Assembly (NCBI GenBank): GCA_002338145.1
Contig: DDHP01000017.1
Span: 1-27,858, forward strand
Reading direction: 5' to 3'
Origin: Deferribacteraceae bacterium UBA1873
GTDB taxonomy: Bacteria; Chrysiogenota; Deferribacteres; Deferribacterales; Flexistipitaceae
DNA length: 27,858 nt
Below are positions 26,302-27,858 of the stretch, piece by piece; the stretch's first letter is position 1, and each line of letters begins with the position of its first letter. A model generated the notes under the pieces. The model was given only the letters and a program-made list of their open reading frames with translations. It was not told the DNA's origin and did not search any database. The position numbers were made by a program, and so were the translations under genes.

Positions 26302-26328
26302 GACTTAAATATAGACTATATTTAAGTC
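26302..26328. promoter_or_regulatory. Palindromic operator of the toxin-antitoxin pair
   Basis: Perfect inverted repeat with 12-bp arms, GACTTAAATATA and TATATTTAAGTC, around a 3-bp centre. It lies 14 bp upstream of the antitoxin ATG and covers the -10 box and most of the promoter spacer. This is the expected binding site for the antitoxin or the toxin-antitoxin complex. Confidence 0.82.
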
Positions 26329-26336
26329 TATTTCAA
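26308..26336 (-). promoter_or_regulatory. Promoter of the toxin-antitoxin pair
   Basis: Minus-strand -35 TTGAAA (26331-26336) and -10 TATATT (26308-26313), 17 bp apart. The operator palindrome lies across the -10 box and the spacer, so bound repressor would block RNA polymerase. Confidence 0.72.
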
Positions 26337-26392
26337 CAATTTTATTGTAACCATTATTTCACCACTATTGGCATGAGGAGATTGCTTATTGG

Positions 26393-26469
26393 CGTCATTA
26401 CGAGAAACTAAGTCCCGAAGTAATCTCATGTTCCGTAAGGAAGATTGCTTCACTCCGTTCGCAAGAATG
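26393..26469. repeat. Dispersed palindromic element, copy 1 (right half degraded)
   Basis: Begins CGTCATTACGAG, continues GTAATCTCATG and AAGATTGCTTC, and ends in a decayed TTCGCAAGAATG where copy 2 has TCGCAATGACG. It aligns with the copies at 26559 and 27775. No coding potential. A stray GAGGAGATTGCTT fragment lies just before it at about 26375. Confidence 0.75.
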
Positions 26470-26477
26470 CCTACGGA

Positions 26478-26544
26478 TAGCACCAGTCCTTTAGACTGGT
26501 AAATATGTGTAACATTCTATTTATTCACCTAAAGGTGAATTCCA
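26478..26544. repeat. Three-hairpin repeat, unit A
   Basis: Three consecutive hairpins: ACCAGTC-CTTTA-GACTGGT (26482-26500), ATGT-GTA-ACAT (26505-26515), and ATTCACCT-AA-AGGTGAAT (26523-26540). The linker CTATTTA lies before the third stem. It aligns along its length with unit B at 26722-26786, with compensatory changes in the stems. Confidence 0.72.
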
Positions 26545-26558
26545 GACAGAAAAAAGAG

Positions 26559-26650
26559 GTCATTACGAGGAGCCGGAGGCGACATGGTAATCTCAAGTAC
26601 GAGATTGCTTCCCAAGCACTTAAGGCGTTAAGTGCTCGGTCGCAATGACG
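26559..26650. repeat. Dispersed palindromic element, copy 2 (complete)
   Basis: About 92 bp bounded by imperfect terminal inverted repeats, GTCATTACGA and TCGCAATGAC. Inside are two hairpins: TAATCTC/GAGATT around AAGTAC, and AGCACTTAA-GGCG-TTAAGTGCT (26615-26636, perfect 9-bp arms). It is the most intact copy in the window. The family resembles small palindromic repeats with CGTCATTGCGAG-like ends seen in many bacterial genomes. Confidence 0.82.
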
Positions 26651-26688
26651 GCTCAACCACATCATCTTTTTCAACATTGTCAACCTGT

Positions 26689-26817
26689 ACCCCTGTTAAA
26701 TCCGGCTTTAATGTATTTCAATAGCATCGGCCAAAGGCCGATAAATTTGCGGTACGCAATCTATTTACCAGCCTTCAGCTGGTGCTAGCCGGGCTGCTGT
26801 GCAGCATTTAACGGGGT
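26689..26817. repeat. Inverted repeat bracketing three-hairpin unit B
   Basis: ACCCCTGTTAAAT (26689-26701) and its near-exact reverse complement ATTTAACGGGGT (26806-26817; one base shorter) enclose the 129-bp segment that holds hairpin unit B and a further GCTGC-TGT-GCAGC stem (26793-26805). This suggests a discrete element with defined ends. No open frame of note lies inside. Confidence 0.68.
26722..26786. repeat. Three-hairpin repeat, unit B
   Basis: Three consecutive perfect hairpins: ATCGGCC-AAA-GGCCGAT (26726-26742), TTGCG-GTA-CGCAA (26747-26759), and ACCAGC-CTTCA-GCTGGT (26767-26783). The linker TCTATTTA is shared with unit A. The middle loop GTA is identical in both units while the stem bases differ. 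Confidence 0.74.
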
Positions 26818-26947
26818 GAACCTCTACCTTTACCTGAACTTCCCTACCTCACCATTTCTCCATTTCACGTCTTACGTCTCATGCTTCACTCATTACGCTT
26901 TACGCATATCGGATCACCTTTTCCCCTTGCCTCTTTTAAGTTTATTC
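26818..26947. other. Non-coding pyrimidine-rich stretch with short repeated words
   Basis: Contains CCTCTACCTTTACCTG and repeated ACGTCTTACGTCTCA and TTACGC words, reminiscent of the stretch beside guaB (about 4505-4595). No gene or hairpin was seen. It closes the gene-free region of about 660 bp between the antitoxin and the small protein at 26948. Confidence 0.4.
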
Positions 26948-27154
26948 TTATTCTGTATCTAATTTTTCAGAATATTTATCAGCTTTTTCAGCCAGCTCTT
27001 CAATAGTCATATCCTCAAAAAGGTTTTTTCGCCACTTCGTATAATCAAACTGTTCTCTTTTCATAAGAGTCAAAAATTTTTCTATCTCAAGGGAGTCTAA
27101 CTTTTGTTTTAATGCTTCTATTCCTTCCTTTTTTATGGTTGCATCACTTTTCAT
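26948..27154 (-). CDS. Small partner protein of the PIN toxin, putative antitoxin
   Basis: Protein of 68 residues from the ATG at 27154, which has GGAGG at good spacing; an ATG two codons earlier sits directly on that site and is less likely. The sequence (IKKEGIEALKQKLDSLEIEKFLTLMKREQFDYTKWRKNLFEDMTIEEL) resembles, from memory, small proteins encoded next to this type of PIN gene. It is helical and charged with no evident DNA-binding motif. It overlaps the 3' end of the PIN gene by 11 bp and is downstream of it, the reverse of the usual antitoxin-first order. An antitoxin role is an inference from context. Confidence 0.68.
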   Translation of the reverse strand: MKSDATIKKEGIEALKQKLDSLEIEKFLTLMKREQFDYTKWRKNLFEDMTIEELAEKADKYSEKLDTE

Positions 27155-27602
27155 TTTCATCCTCCAAAAAACTTATAAACTCTATAGGGTTCATAATATT
27201 TAATCCCGATATTAAATCCCTGTTTTTTAATATACCTTTGTCCACTGTTATAAAATATGCTGTTTTTGCCTCAATTGCACATGCTAAATGCAGTGAGTCT
27301 TTTTTACTAAAGTTTAGTTTGTTTATTTCAATTGCTTTATTAACTATTTTGGGGTTGCAGCTTACTATAAGCTCGGCTGATTTTCTCCATTCGAATATCT
27401 CTGTTTTTACTATATCATCTGGATTGGCGCTGTTCTCATAGTCCAGTATAAAAGACCATACAAGTAAAAATGCATTTTCTTTTATTAAGTATTGAATATG
27501 TAATTTAGCTTCAGTTTCCAGGTATATTCTCAACTGTGTTTGGTCGTCAAAAGGTCTGTTAAAACAGCAATTATCCAAATATATCAAAAAACTACTATTC
27601 AT
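27144..27602 (-). CDS. PIN-domain protein, putative ribonuclease toxin
   Basis: PIN-domain protein of 152 residues. Candidate metal-binding acidic residues are Asp10 (IYLDNCCFNRPFDD), Glu56, Asp102 (KKDSLHLACAIEA) and Asp121 (FITVDKGILKN). The LDNCCFNRPFDD opening marks a distinct PIN subgroup usually encoded with a small partner. Such proteins are expected to cut RNA. The gene has a plausible promoter whose -10 box lies six bases before the ATG, and no Shine-Dalgarno site, so its mRNA may be leaderless. It is flanked on both sides by copies of the dispersed palindromic element. Confidence 0.83.
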   Translation of the reverse strand: MNSSFLIYLDNCCFNRPFDDQTQLRIYLETEAKLHIQYLIKENAFLLVWSFILDYENSANPDDIVKTEIFEWRKSAELIVSCNPKIVNKAIEINKLNFSKKDSLHLACAIEAKTAYFITVDKGILKNRDLISGLNIMNPIEFISFLEDENEK

Positions 27603-27608
27603 AATAAT

Positions 27609-27637
27609 ATTTTACTGTCTCACTGGTATTTTTTCAA
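27609..27637 (-). promoter_or_regulatory. Promoter of the PIN gene, predicted leaderless start
   Basis: Minus-strand -35 TTGAAA (27632-27637) and -10 TAAAAT (27609-27614) with a 17-bp spacer. Only ATTATT separates the -10 box from the ATG, which places transcription start at or next to the start codon. Confidence 0.6.
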
Positions 27638-27774
27638 GAAAGTTTTCTTTATGGATATAGAAAAAGAGAATGTATTCTTAAAAAATTATCTGTACCAATG
27701 AACTTCACTCCAGTGTTTACAGGGATTTTTCCAATGTTGTCAAACCAGCATATTTGCAATGACTTTTTGTGGTG

Positions 27775-27858
27775 CGTCATTACGAAGGACGAAGTCCTGA
27801 AGTAATCTCGAGTGCCGTATGGAAGATTGCTTCCCAAGCACTTAGGGCGTTAAGTGCT
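27775..27858. repeat. Dispersed palindromic element, copy 3 (cut by window edge)
   Basis: Begins CGTCATTACGA, continues GTAATCTCGAG and AAGATTGCTTCCCAAGCACTTA, then GGGCGTTAAGTGCT at the window end. The expected closing TCGGTCGCAATGACG would lie just outside. A lone TGCAATGAC end-like word occurs at about 27755, possibly from another degraded copy. The rest of the 27603-27774 gap holds only the PIN promoter. Confidence 0.78.

Noticed and set aside
26393..26817. CRISPR array
   Set aside because: The repeats are few, palindromic, unequal in spacing and diverged, with no regular spacers and no cas genes nearby.
27649..27837. Minus-strand open frame of 62 codons upstream of the PIN gene
   Set aside because: It runs through the dispersed palindromic element, has no family resemblance and no good ribosome-binding site. 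It is most likely chance.

Overview
The window is a 27.9 kb, AT-rich (by eye, not counted) bacterial chromosome segment in which every supported gene lies on the minus strand. The gene set is that of a Gram-negative, diderm bacterium: Lol lipoprotein-export genes, lipoproteins, a membrane pyrophosphatase, and genes for purine, NAD, molybdopterin, shikimate, isoprenoid and fatty-acid synthesis. The mix of proteins and gene order suggests a Deferribacteres-type organism, perhaps near Flexistipes. That is an impression from composition and gene content, not a database match. No rRNA, tRNA, CRISPR array or transposase gene was seen.

Layout from right to left, which is the direction of transcription. 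(1) 25.6-27.9 kb is an accessory strip. It holds a PIN-domain toxin with a small partner protein, a Phd/ParE-type toxin-antitoxin pair with a palindromic operator, several copies of a palindromic repeat, and two diverged copies of a three-hairpin repeat. (2) 20.9-25.6 kb holds rph, rdgB, a class A-like penicillin-binding protein with a degenerate glycosyltransferase half, aroK and aroB. (3) A near-consensus promoter at 20.87 kb starts a tightly packed run reaching a hairpin terminator at 8.63 kb: acidic TPR protein, Roadblock-like protein, aroQ, pepP, efp, accB, accC, TPR lipoprotein, a LolB-position lipoprotein, ispE, prs, pth and hppA. (4) 4.6-8.6 kb holds ychF, an SH3-domain exported protein, moaC, a nitrilase-type amidase and nadE. 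(5) 0-4.5 kb holds guaB, guaA, a LolC/E-type permease and the start of lolD, which runs off the left edge.

Several genes work together. guaB and guaA convert IMP to GMP. The amidase and nadE look like a glutamine-dependent NAD synthetase split into two genes. accB and accC are two parts of acetyl-CoA carboxylase. aroB, aroQ and aroK are shikimate-pathway steps. The LolB-position lipoprotein and the LolCD-type transporter would act at opposite ends of lipoprotein export. The order TPR-lipoprotein-ispE-prs-pth-(hppA)-ychF resembles the lolB-ispE-prs-pth-ychF block of gammaproteobacteria.

The points most worth a second look are the three-hairpin repeat with covarying stems, the EF-P with arginine at the modified position, the PBP with a decayed glycosyltransferase domain, the TPR/Roadblock pair with duplicated FliM-like motifs, and the PIN gene whose promoter predicts a leaderless mRNA.
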